DNA of 64,000 nt from Halomonas zincidurans B6 (lineage in GTDB: Bacteria > Pseudomonadota > Gammaproteobacteria > Pseudomonadales > Halomonadaceae), in NCBI RefSeq assembly GCF_000731955.1, contig NZ_JNCK01000001.1, positions 3,348,001-3,412,000 on the forward strand. Direction: 5' to 3'. The position numbers and the translations under genes are program-made. This document shows, piece by piece, positions 57,074 to 64,000 of this stretch (position 1 is its first letter; each line of letters opens with the position of its first letter). The notes under the pieces were generated by a model. The model worked only from the letters and a program-made list of their open reading frames with translations, was not told the origin of the DNA and made no database searches.

Positions 57074-58050
57074 CTATCCACCTCCGGCCTTGCATTGTTC
57101 ACGGCGTCCCGCCAGAGCGCTTCGTGTTCCCAGCCTTTCGGAAACCCCATATGGGGCTTGGAGACATGGGAGTATTGATCGAGTAGTGTCACGAGACGCT
57201 CGGCCCAACGGCTGGTAGGTGACACGACTTGCATCAGCGATTCCATCACCACCAGCTGCATATAGAGTCGACGGCGCGGGTCGAGACGCTGCTGCGGATG
57301 CTCTCTGGAGCCTGTTTCGATCATAGGTGGAATGGAAGGCCAATCCGCCGGGGCTTTCCTGGGCATCTCGGGGCGACTGCCGAACTCCCGGTTCCAGACC
57401 CGGCCATGGTGAGCGCAGACGTTGCGCAGGTCGGAGAGACTACGAAACCATGAGCGCAGAACAGGGAGTTTCCAGCCGAAATGGCGCTCGATACGCTGGG
57501 TATCCTCGGGAAGCCGCAGCCTGGCCAGCAGGGTCGAGACCTCTTTGAAGGTCAGCAGCTCCACGGCCATCCAGATGGGCGGTTGATTAGGCGCTGCCCA
57601 GTACTTCCTGCGATAGTGGGCCAGGAAGGTCTCGATCTCCCGCCCCTTGGCCGCGTTTTCCAGCTTCTCCAACAGCCACCCATGGTTGTAACGGGTGTCA
57701 AAGATGCCGGGGTCCAGGTAGCCGTGAGGGCCATGGTGCTCGGCCAGGGTATTGGTCAACTGGTCACGTAGCGCGACCTCCAGCCGCTCGATGGCATCAA
57801 GCAGCAGCAATCGCAGCTCGCGATCGAAGACATAGAGTCGCAGCACATCCTCGAAAGAGGCGCCCTCCAAGAAGCGGTGCTCTTGGAGGCCTGGCTGGTA
57901 GAAGGGGCGCGTGTAGGCTGAAAGGCGGAAATAGCTGATGTTGGCCAAGTAGTGACGTACCCGAGCCTCGTCGGGTATCGCCAGGCCACGGCTGCATAGC
58001 GTTGCGATCTGCTCTTCAATGCTGCGCGCAGGCTTGTGGAAGTCGCTCAC
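57070..58050 (-). CDS. Abi_2-family abortive infection protein
   Basis: The 326-residue protein is of the AbiD/AbiF type, carried inside many type I restriction loci. YLANISYFRLSAYTRPFYQP near residue 33 and FDRELRLLLLDAIERLEVAL near 75 are the family start. LRNVCAHHGRVWNREFG near 210 is the R-x4-6-H motif of the HEPN RNase-like fold, suggesting RNA cleavage during phage infection. It starts with GTG, eight bases or fewer after GGAGG, and is translationally coupled to hsdS. A terminator lies between it and hsdM. Confidence 0.88.
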   Translation of the reverse strand: MSDFHKPARSIEEQIATLCSRGLAIPDEARVRHYLANISYFRLSAYTRPFYQPGLQEHRFLEGASFEDVLRLYVFDRELRLLLLDAIERLEVALRDQLTNTLAEHHGPHGYLDPGIFDTRYNHGWLLEKLENAAKGREIETFLAHYRRKYWAAPNQPPIWMAVELLTFKEVSTLLARLRLPEDTQRIERHFGWKLPVLRSWFRSLSDLRNVCAHHGRVWNREFGSRPEMPRKAPADWPSIPPMIETGSREHPQQRLDPRRRLYMQLVVMESLMQVVSPTSRWAERLVTLLDQYSHVSKPHMGFPKGWEHEALWRDAVNNARPEVDR

Positions 58051-58067
58051 ACACGGCCTCCAGGCAC

Positions 58068-58110
58068 AAAAAACCCGCCAAAGTGTGCTTCCGTGAGAGG
58101 CATGGCGGGT
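58068..58110 (-). terminator. Terminator after hsdM
   Basis: On the minus strand ACCCGCCA and TGGCGGGT enclose a 22-base loop, and the stem is followed by TTTTTTG. It would separate hsdM transcription from the abi-hsdS pair. Confidence 0.65.
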
Positions 58111-58204
58111 GTGTTGCCCGCAATACTAGGCTTTCCAGCAGAAAGCGTCAATGCGAATATCGTGCACAGCGCAGACGTGCGAGGAGAGGACAACAGGCCC
58201 ATCG

Positions 58205-60253
58205 TCATGCCGACAGCTCCTCGATCATCGCCTTGATCCGGTCGGTGCAGGCTTTCAGGTCGGCGTCGATCTCGTCCAAAGGACGCGGCGGCACGAACGT
58301 GTAGAAGTGCCGGTTGAAGGGAATTTCGAAGCCGACGATACCGATGCGGCCATCCAGTTCGTCGCGTTTGCCTTCGTCGATCCAGGCATCGGGTACGTGA
58401 GGCTGCACCTCGCGCTTGAAGTAGTCGAATACCGACTCGTCAAGTGGCACGTTTTCAAAGTCGCGCAGGCTGGTGTCCGGCTCGGGATTGCCATTCTTGT
58501 TGGTGCAGATGTCCGCTTCCGAATCGCGCTCGGAGAGGGCGTTGAGAACGGCCTTGAGCGCCGGGGCACCGAGCTTGACGTGCTCTTGTTGCAGTTCGGC
58601 CTTGAGCGCGGCTTTCAGGGCCTTGGTGAAGGCGTCACGGTTGCGGTAGAGCGTAGTATCCCCATCCAGCGAGCGGCACGCCGTCAGGATCGCCTGTTGC
58701 TCGGCCTCATCAAGCTTCTGGAGGGGCTTCTCGTCGAGAAGCTTGCCGATGCGCTCGGGGCTGGCCTGGAAGTTGAGGCGCAGCGGGCGCTCCACGGTGA
58801 TGCGCCGATAGCCGAACGCCTCGACCGGGAAGATCTTGCTCTCCTCGGTTTCCTCAAATACCCCGAACAGGCGCACGATCTCTTCGATGTTGCGGTCGTC
58901 GATGAACTGGCGCTTGCTGCCCAGCGACTTGCGCATCTTGCTGTAGCGCTCGGTGGCGTTGATCAGCTGCACCTTGCCCCGGCGCTCGTCCGGCTTGCTG
59001 TTGGAGAGAATCCACACGTAGGTGGCGATGCCGGTGTTGTAGAACATGTCGGTGGGCAGCGCGACGATGGCCTCGACCAGATCGTGCTGAAGTAGATAAC
59101 GACGAATCTCGGACTCCCCGCTGCCGGCTCCGCCGGTGAATAGCGGCGAACCATTGAGGATGATGCCGATACGTGAGCCGCCGTCCTCGCGGGGGTCGGC
59201 CGCTCCCGGCATCCTGCCTTCCGCGGCACTTGTGCGTCCCTGCACATCGCGCATCTTGCTGACCAGGTGCATCAGAAACAGCAGCGAGCCATCCGACACC
59301 CGCGGCAGGCCGGGGCCGAAGCGACCATCGTAGCCGCGCTGCTTGTGCTCGTCGGTAACCTGCTTCTGGACCTTCTTCCACTCTACGCCGAACGGCGGAT
59401 TGGCGAGCATGAAGTCGAACTTCTCGCCGGCCAGCTGATCGTCGGAGAGCGTGTTGCCCAGCTTGATCTGCGAAACGTCCTGGCCCTTGATCAGCATGTC
59501 CGCCTTGCAGATGGCGTAGGATTCGGGGTTCAGCTCCTGACCATGCAGCGAGACGGTGACGTTCTCGCTGACTTGCTGGACGTATTCATCGCTTTCGGAG
59601 AGGAAGCCGCCCGTGCCGGCGGTGGGGTCGTAAACGGTGACGATACGGTGCGGACGCAGCTTGTCGTCGCGCCCGGTGAGCGCCAGCGAGGTGGTCAGGT
59701 GCACCACATCGCGCGGGGTGAAGTGCTCCCCGGCTGTGTCATTGGAGCTCTCGGCGAACTTGCGGATCAGCTCCTCGAAGATCACGCCCATGCCGTAATT
59801 GCTGATACGTTGGGGATGTAAATCAATGCTCGCGAAACGCTGCATCACCTGATAGAGCAGGTTGCTGGCGCTGAGTTGCTGGACAAATTCCTCGAAGTGG
59901 AAGTGTTCGAAGATCTCGCGGGCGTCCTGGCTGAATGCCTGCACATAGCTCATCAGGTCGTCGGCGGGCTGGGTATCGGAGAGCGTGGCCAGACTCAGCG
60001 GCGAGGCGTTGAAGAACGGCTGACTGGCGGCGCGCAGCAGCAGCTTCTCGCGCACCGCCTCGGGTTTGCTGACGTGTTCCTGAGCGGCATCCAGAACCTG
60101 CACCTTGGTTGGCTCAAGCACGCACTCCAGGCGGCGCAATAGCGTGAACGGCAGGATGATGCGCCCGTACTGAGATTGTCTAAAATCGCCGCGCAGCAGG
60201 TCGGCGACGGACCAGATGAAGGCGGCCGTCTGAGAATGGCTTTCGGTGCTCAC
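58205..60253 (-). CDS. hsdM: Type I restriction-modification methyltransferase HsdM
   Basis: This adenine-N6 methyltransferase subunit has 682 residues. An N-terminal helical domain contains AAFIWSVADLLRGDFRQSQY. The S-adenosylmethionine site DPTAGTGGFLSESDEY is near residue 215, and the catalytic DFMLANPPFGVEW near 285. ALPTDMFYNTGIATYVWILS follows near 420. The C-terminus is longer than in classical HsdM and ends in a coiled-coil-like tail that would contact HsdS. I chose the GTG at 60253 (VSTESHSQ) with GGGGAA upstream; a 21-residue extension is possible. No hsdR is present in the window. Confidence 0.9.
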   Translation of the reverse strand: MSTESHSQTAAFIWSVADLLRGDFRQSQYGRIILPFTLLRRLECVLEPTKVQVLDAAQEHVSKPEAVREKLLLRAASQPFFNASPLSLATLSDTQPADDLMSYVQAFSQDAREIFEHFHFEEFVQQLSASNLLYQVMQRFASIDLHPQRISNYGMGVIFEELIRKFAESSNDTAGEHFTPRDVVHLTTSLALTGRDDKLRPHRIVTVYDPTAGTGGFLSESDEYVQQVSENVTVSLHGQELNPESYAICKADMLIKGQDVSQIKLGNTLSDDQLAGEKFDFMLANPPFGVEWKKVQKQVTDEHKQRGYDGRFGPGLPRVSDGSLLFLMHLVSKMRDVQGRTSAAEGRMPGAADPREDGGSRIGIILNGSPLFTGGAGSGESEIRRYLLQHDLVEAIVALPTDMFYNTGIATYVWILSNSKPDERRGKVQLINATERYSKMRKSLGSKRQFIDDRNIEEIVRLFGVFEETEESKIFPVEAFGYRRITVERPLRLNFQASPERIGKLLDEKPLQKLDEAEQQAILTACRSLDGDTTLYRNRDAFTKALKAALKAELQQEHVKLGAPALKAVLNALSERDSEADICTNKNGNPEPDTSLRDFENVPLDESVFDYFKREVQPHVPDAWIDEGKRDELDGRIGIVGFEIPFNRHFYTFVPPRPLDEIDADLKACTDRIKAMIEELSA

Positions 60254-60354
60254 TGAATGTTCCCCGATGTCGATGCTGTGCTTCGCTGTAACGTCATGAT
60301 ACAGGGCTAAGGCCACTTAACGGCAAGCTGACTAACCGACCTCAAGAGCGATAT

Positions 60355-60470
60355 GAAGTGGTCCAATTGGAGCGGACACCCCGATAAGCCTCATAATGGA
60401 GGCAGTGGAGGTGTTCATGAACAAGAAGACTCGACGTCGGTTTTCCGGTTAATTCAAGGCGGAGGCGCAG
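60355..60470 (+). mobile_element. Left-end scrap of an IS3-family element
   Basis: TGAAGTGGTCCAATTGGAGC resembles an IS3-family end, and about 60 bases later an ORF starts MNKKTRRRFSG then stops, continuing FKAEAQRVA after the stop. This is the beginning of an IS3-type OrfA (usual form: RRRFSAEFKAEA). Everything further is replaced by an IS1380 fragment. Confidence 0.6.
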
Positions 60471-60471
60471 C

Positions 60472-60638
60472 GGGTGGCGCGGATCGACCAGAGTGTCTTC
60501 AAGCGCGTCGATCACGCCACTGCTGTCGAGGGCTTCACGCAGCAGCAAGGCGCCGCTGTCGCTGGTGGTGCGCTGGCCAAGCTCAACGCGAATGGACCCG
60601 TGGCAGGGCGGAATCCAGGGAGATACGCTTTCACCCAT
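60472..60638 (-). pseudogene. IS1380-family transposase N-terminal fragment
   Basis: On the minus strand, MGESVSPWIPPCHGSIRVEL leads into TSDSGALLLREALDSSGVID and LVDPRHPLR, the start of an IS1380-type transposase. It ends at the IS3 scrap, so one element inserted into or recombined with the other. Confidence 0.6.
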
Positions 60639-60776
60639 GGCGGATGGTCATCTGAAGTCAGGTTGTTGTAATAACTCACTGATTTATAAAAAGAAAACCA
60701 CTCGCCATCTCATTTCCAGGCCGCCCTCATGAATAAGCCGGGATGAATAGCGACCCCCTTGCGTTGCCGCCGACCC

Positions 60777-62273
60777 TTATTGGGTGGCGGCGTGAAGCAT
60801 CACGTTGAAGAGGTAGTTCTGCTCGATCTGGCCGTCGATCAGCTGCGACCACGGCCCCTTGGCGTAAACCGCCACATCTGCGGGCGAGTGGGACTCGGAG
60901 TCCTGCGGGATCAGTGCAAGCTGCTGATAGTCCAGCGCGGTTGCTTCTTGCTGGGTCACCACCGGGCGCCCCCCGTCAGGCCCGGCAGGCGCGCCTTCAG
61001 CGAGAATCGAGCTTTCCCCGTCGCCATACACGGCGGCGGTGTAGGGCTTGCCGTCCCCGGCCAGGTTGGGCTCGTCCAGCGCCTCGATGCCCTCGTTGTT
61101 GACCTGCATGCAGAGGCCGAGAATGTTCGAGCCGCGCCCGCAATAGCCGTTGAAGGCCAGCCCGTGGCTATGGTCGGCGGTGACGATGATCAGCGTGTCC
61201 TCGTCGTTGGTCATCTCGTCGACCAGTGCCACCGTGCGCGCGAATTCGGCTCCGTCCGTCACGGCGCGGGCGAGGTTGGTGCCGTGGTTGGCGTGGTCGA
61301 CGCGTCCGCCCTCGATCTGCATGAAGAAGCCATTGTCGCCGGCCTTCGCCTGAAGATTCTTCAGCGCGATCCGGGTCATCTCCGAGAGCGACGGCTCGTC
61401 TTCGCGGTCGGCCTCGTAGGCCATGTGGCTGCTTTCGAAGAGCCCCAGGATCGGGGCTGAGCCGTCGGTAGGCAGATCGGCGGCCGTCGCGGCGTTCCAG
61501 GCATAGGCGGCGCCCATCTTCTTGGCTGCGTCGATCAGGTTGCGCCCGTCCTGACGGCGGCCGTCGTCGCCCTCGTCGCCCGTCGCGTCGGCAGGAAGGA
61601 AGCTGCGGCGCCCGCCGCCCATGGCGACATCGATGCGGCCGGCCTTCATCGCCTCGAGGAGCTGATCGGCGATATCTTTCTGGGTACTGCAGCCTTCGGG
61701 CACGGACGCCTCGAAGTCGCGGTCCACGCTGTGGGCGTAGGCTGCCGCAGGCGTGGCGTGGGTGACGCGCGTGGTGGTAACGATGCCGACCTCCTTGCCG
61801 AGATCGGTGAAGACCTCGGAGGCCGTTGCGACCGCGTTGCCCGGCAGGGTCGAGCAGTCGCCGCGATTGACGTTGGCGTTGACGCCCAGCACCCCGATGT
61901 CGGTCTTCACGCCGCTCATCATGGCGGTGCCGGTGCCCGCCGAGTCCGGCGTCTGCGCGTTGACGTTGTAGGTCTTGACCAGCCCGGCGGACGGAAATTG
62001 CTCCTGAGGCAGCGCGTAGTCGTCGCCGTAGCCGCCTGCCTGCTGGCCCATGAAGACGCGCGTGGCATAGTTGGTGGCCACGCCGTTGCCGTCGGCGATC
62101 ATGATGATCACGTTCTTGGCGGTGTTGGTGTTCGGCTGCTGGGCCAGTTCGGCGTCAAGGCGCTTCTGACCGGCCTTGTACCAGTCGCTGTCGGCCTGGG
62201 GAAGGTCAACCTCCTGCGCCAGGACCGGTGTGGCGGCGAGAGTGGCGGCAAGTGCGATATACGAGGCTTTCAT
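60777..62273 (-). CDS. phoA: Alkaline phosphatase (PhoA family, halophilic type)
   Basis: A 498-residue periplasmic phosphomonoesterase that releases phosphate from organic esters. A signal peptide, MKASYIALAATLAATPVLAQ, is visible. Metal and catalytic motifs are IIMIADGNGVATNYA near residue 55, TPDSAGTGTAMMSGVKTD near 107 with the nucleophilic Ser, GGRVDHANHGTN near 320 and VTADHSHGLAF near 365. The protein is strongly acidic, as expected for a secreted enzyme of a salt-loving bacterium. IS66-family DNA sits 120 bases upstream of the start and may have changed its control. Confidence 0.92.
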   Translation of the reverse strand: MKASYIALAATLAATPVLAQEVDLPQADSDWYKAGQKRLDAELAQQPNTNTAKNVIIMIADGNGVATNYATRVFMGQQAGGYGDDYALPQEQFPSAGLVKTYNVNAQTPDSAGTGTAMMSGVKTDIGVLGVNANVNRGDCSTLPGNAVATASEVFTDLGKEVGIVTTTRVTHATPAAAYAHSVDRDFEASVPEGCSTQKDIADQLLEAMKAGRIDVAMGGGRRSFLPADATGDEGDDGRRQDGRNLIDAAKKMGAAYAWNAATAADLPTDGSAPILGLFESSHMAYEADREDEPSLSEMTRIALKNLQAKAGDNGFFMQIEGGRVDHANHGTNLARAVTDGAEFARTVALVDEMTNDEDTLIIVTADHSHGLAFNGYCGRGSNILGLCMQVNNEGIEALDEPNLAGDGKPYTAAVYGDGESSILAEGAPAGPDGGRPVVTQQEATALDYQQLALIPQDSESHSPADVAVYAKGPWSQLIDGQIEQNYLFNVMLHAATQ

Positions 62274-62393
62274 GGGCCCCCTCCTGTTTCAACGAGTGAT
62301 TGCTACGTGAAGCCCGGCGTGCCCAATCCCGGCCCCGGTACCAGGCAGACGGTAATCAGCGGATGTAACAATCGTGTGAATGCAACAGGGTTT

Positions 62394-63936
62394 GTAACTA
62401 TTTAGGTGGTTCTGAATTAGGGTCGCCAACCAGCTGATTTCTCTGGCATGGTGTCCCGAGATACCACTACGCCATGCGGTGACATGACCATCAGCGACAT
62501 CAACGTCGACGAGGCCCTGGAACGGGTCCGGCAGCAGCTCAAGGAAGACCGCACGGTCTCCCCGTCGCTGCGTGCCGCCATCGACGTGCTGATGCTGCTG
62601 GTCAAGCTCATGGCCGACCGGTTGGCCACCGGCAGCCGCAACAGCAGCAAGCCACCGTCCCAGGATCCCAACCGCCAGCGCCGCTCGCGCGCCAAAGGCG
62701 AACGCCGTCCCGGTGGGCAGCCAGGGCATGCGGGCAAGACGTTGGCGCCGGTGACGAACCCCGACGAGGTGGTCAAGCTCCGCGTCGATCGTCGGCATCT
62801 GCCTACAGGGCGCACCTATCGCAGCATTGGCGTCGAGACCCGCCAGGTGCAGGACATCGTGATCCAGGCCGTGGTCACCGAGTACCAGGCCGAGATAGTG
62901 GAAGATGACCAGAGGCAGCGCCATGTGGCGCCATTCCCCGAGGGTGTGACGCGGCCCATCCAGTATGGGCCGCGCCTCAAGGCACACGCGGTCTATCTCT
63001 CGCAGTACCAGCTGCTGCCCTATGCGCGCATTCGGGAGCTGCTCACCTCGCAGTGTGGCCTGTCGTTGAGCACCGGCACGCTGTTCGCCTTCAACCAGGA
63101 GGCCTACCAGCGGGCCGAGGCGTTCGCCGAGTGGGTGGTCCCGGCGCTACGCCAAGCGCCCACCGTGCATGCCCGGTATGAAGTGATGCAGGTGGGCGGC
63201 AAGCGTTACTGGCTGCACAGTGCCTCCAATGACGCCCTGACCTGGTTGGCCCCGCATCCCAAGCGCGGCCAGGAGGCGATGGATGCCATCGGCGTATTGC
63301 CCTTCGTGTGTGGCGTGCTGGTGCATGATCATTGGAAGCCCTACTACCGCTACTCGGATTGCCGGCATGTCCTGTGCAATGCCCATCACCTGCGGGAATT
63401 GACGGCGGTCTGGGAAAACGACCACCAGCGCTGGGCCAAGTCGCTCCATGACCTGCTGTTGGCCATGAGCCGAGCGGTGGATGCCGCCGGCGACTGCCTC
63501 TGCGCCGATGAGGCCCAGCGCTGGCGAGCACGTTACCGACGCTGCCTGGCGGCGGGCGACGCCGAGTGCCCGCCACCGGCAAAGCCACCGCCCGGGACGC
63601 GCGGGCGTGCCAAACGCACAAAAGCGCGCAACCTGCTGGAACGTCTCCAGGCGTACGAGGACGACGTGCTGCGTTTTCTCGAGGATCCCGCCGCGCCTTT
63701 CACCAACAACCAGGGGGAGCGCGACCTGCGGATGACCAAGGTACAGCAGAAGATCTCGGGCTGTTTTCGCGCCTGGGAGGGCGCCGAGATCTTCTGCCGG
63801 ATGCGCAGCTTCCTCTCCACCGCGGTCAAGCAAGGCATGGCGGCGCATACGGCGCTGGAGCAACTGTTTGCCGGCGAGGTGCCCACCTTCATGCGACAGG
63901 ACGACCAGGATCAGGCGGCATGAGCTGAATAGTTAC
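62394..63936 (+). mobile_element. Single-gene IS66-family element, copy 1
   Basis: The 1543-base element has ends GTAACTATTTAG (left) and the complement of GTAACTATTCAG (right). CAGGGTT lies outside both ends (62386-62392 and 63937-63943), matching a seven- to eight-base duplication. It carries only a tnpC-type gene, as in the ISBst12 subgroup. Immediately after the second CAGGGTT a further copy begins. Confidence 0.8.
62484..63923 (+). CDS. IS66-family (ISBst12-type) transposase
   Basis: The 479-residue DDE transposase starts with a helical segment ([20 protein letters not shown]), then [20 protein letters not shown] and [15 protein letters not shown] typical of IS66 N-termini. Catalytic-region motifs are [20 protein letters not shown] near 280 and [20 protein letters not shown] near 410. 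I preferred the ATG at 62484 over 62448 because the neighbouring second copy has ATA in place of the upstream ATG. It appears intact. Confidence 0.88.
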   Translation: MTISDINVDEALERVRQQLKEDRTVSPSLRAAIDVLMLLVKLMADRLATGSRNSSKPPSQDPNRQRRSRAKGERRPGGQPGHAGKTLAPVTNPDEVVKLRVDRRHLPTGRTYRSIGVETRQVQDIVIQAVVTEYQAEIVEDDQRQRHVAPFPEGVTRPIQYGPRLKAHAVYLSQYQLLPYARIRELLTSQCGLSLSTGTLFAFNQEAYQRAEAFAEWVVPALRQAPTVHARYEVMQVGGKRYWLHSASNDALTWLAPHPKRGQEAMDAIGVLPFVCGVLVHDHWKPYYRYSDCRHVLCNAHHLRELTAVWENDHQRWAKSLHDLLLAMSRAVDAAGDCLCADEAQRWRARYRRCLAAGDAECPPPAKPPPGTRGRAKRTKARNLLERLQAYEDDVLRFLEDPAAPFTNNQGERDLRMTKVQQKISGCFRAWEGAEIFCRMRSFLSTAVKQGMAAHTALEQLFAGEVPTFMRQDDQDQAA

Positions 63937-63943
63937 CAGGGTT

Positions 63944-64000
63944 GTAACTATTCAGGTGGTTCTGAATTAGGGTCGCCAACCACCTGATTTCTCTGGCATA
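63944..64000 (+). mobile_element. Start of a second, tandem copy of the IS66-family element
   Basis: The last 57 bases repeat the left end of the preceding element with three differences, in the same direction, only seven bases after it. The rest lies beyond the window. This is a head-to-tail pair. Confidence 0.75.

Noticed and set aside
62340..62395. Pho box upstream of phoA
   Set aside because: TGTTAC- and CTGTTGC-like pieces are visible on the minus strand, but their spacing does not fit the 11-base repeat of known Pho boxes.

Overview
The window looks like chromosome of a moderately halophilic gammaproteobacterium of the Halomonas/Chromohalobacter kind. The inference rests on high GC, several BCCT osmolyte transporters, choline sulfatase, a glycine betaine monooxygenase pair and a complete heterotetrameric sarcosine oxidase operon. 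No rRNA or tRNA was recognised, so the genus is an inference.

Positions 1-30700 form a methylated-amine and osmolyte catabolic island. It holds a BetT-type transporter, choline sulfatase BetC, glycine betaine monooxygenase GbcA/GbcB (divergent), glutathione-independent formaldehyde dehydrogenase, and a creatinine module (an unknown 106-residue protein, creatinase, a BCCT transporter, creatininase). These are followed by a sodium:solute symporter preceded by a 38-residue membrane peptide, LysR and GbdR-like regulators, then glyA-soxBDAG-purU, and a flavoprotein N-demethylase facing its TetR regulator. Creatinine would be hydrolysed to creatine and then to sarcosine plus urea. Betaine would be demethylated toward sarcosine. 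Sarcosine oxidase would yield glycine and one-carbon units, handled by GlyA, PurU and formaldehyde dehydrogenase. Decayed genes lie among these: a BCCT transporter, a LysR regulator, a gbcB scrap, a TRAP-type scrap, and a Cas3 HD domain cut by a 159-bp MITE.

Positions 30986-47572 hold a type I-F CRISPR-Cas locus: cas1, cas2-3, csy1, csy2, csy3, cas6f, a leader, and an array of 94 repeats and 93 spacers. The cas2-3 gene is split by an intact IS21-family element (34851-37294) flanked by a 5-bp duplication, and joining the flanks restores the frame. The far end of the array abuts an IS1595-type transposase relic.

Positions 48008-51288 hold a LysR regulator divergent from a HalD/BesD-like 2-oxoglutarate oxygenase and a DddP-like M24 enzyme. 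This is a compact module of unknown pathway.

Positions 51289-64000 are a mobile and defence patchwork. They hold an IS5-family element with a premature stop, two toxin-antitoxin pairs that look like integron cassettes with an attC-like site, and an IS66 element that truncates hsdS. An Abi_2 gene coupled to that hsdS, hsdM, IS3 and IS1380 scraps, an alkaline phosphatase, and two head-to-tail IS66-family copies (the second cut by the window end) complete the region.
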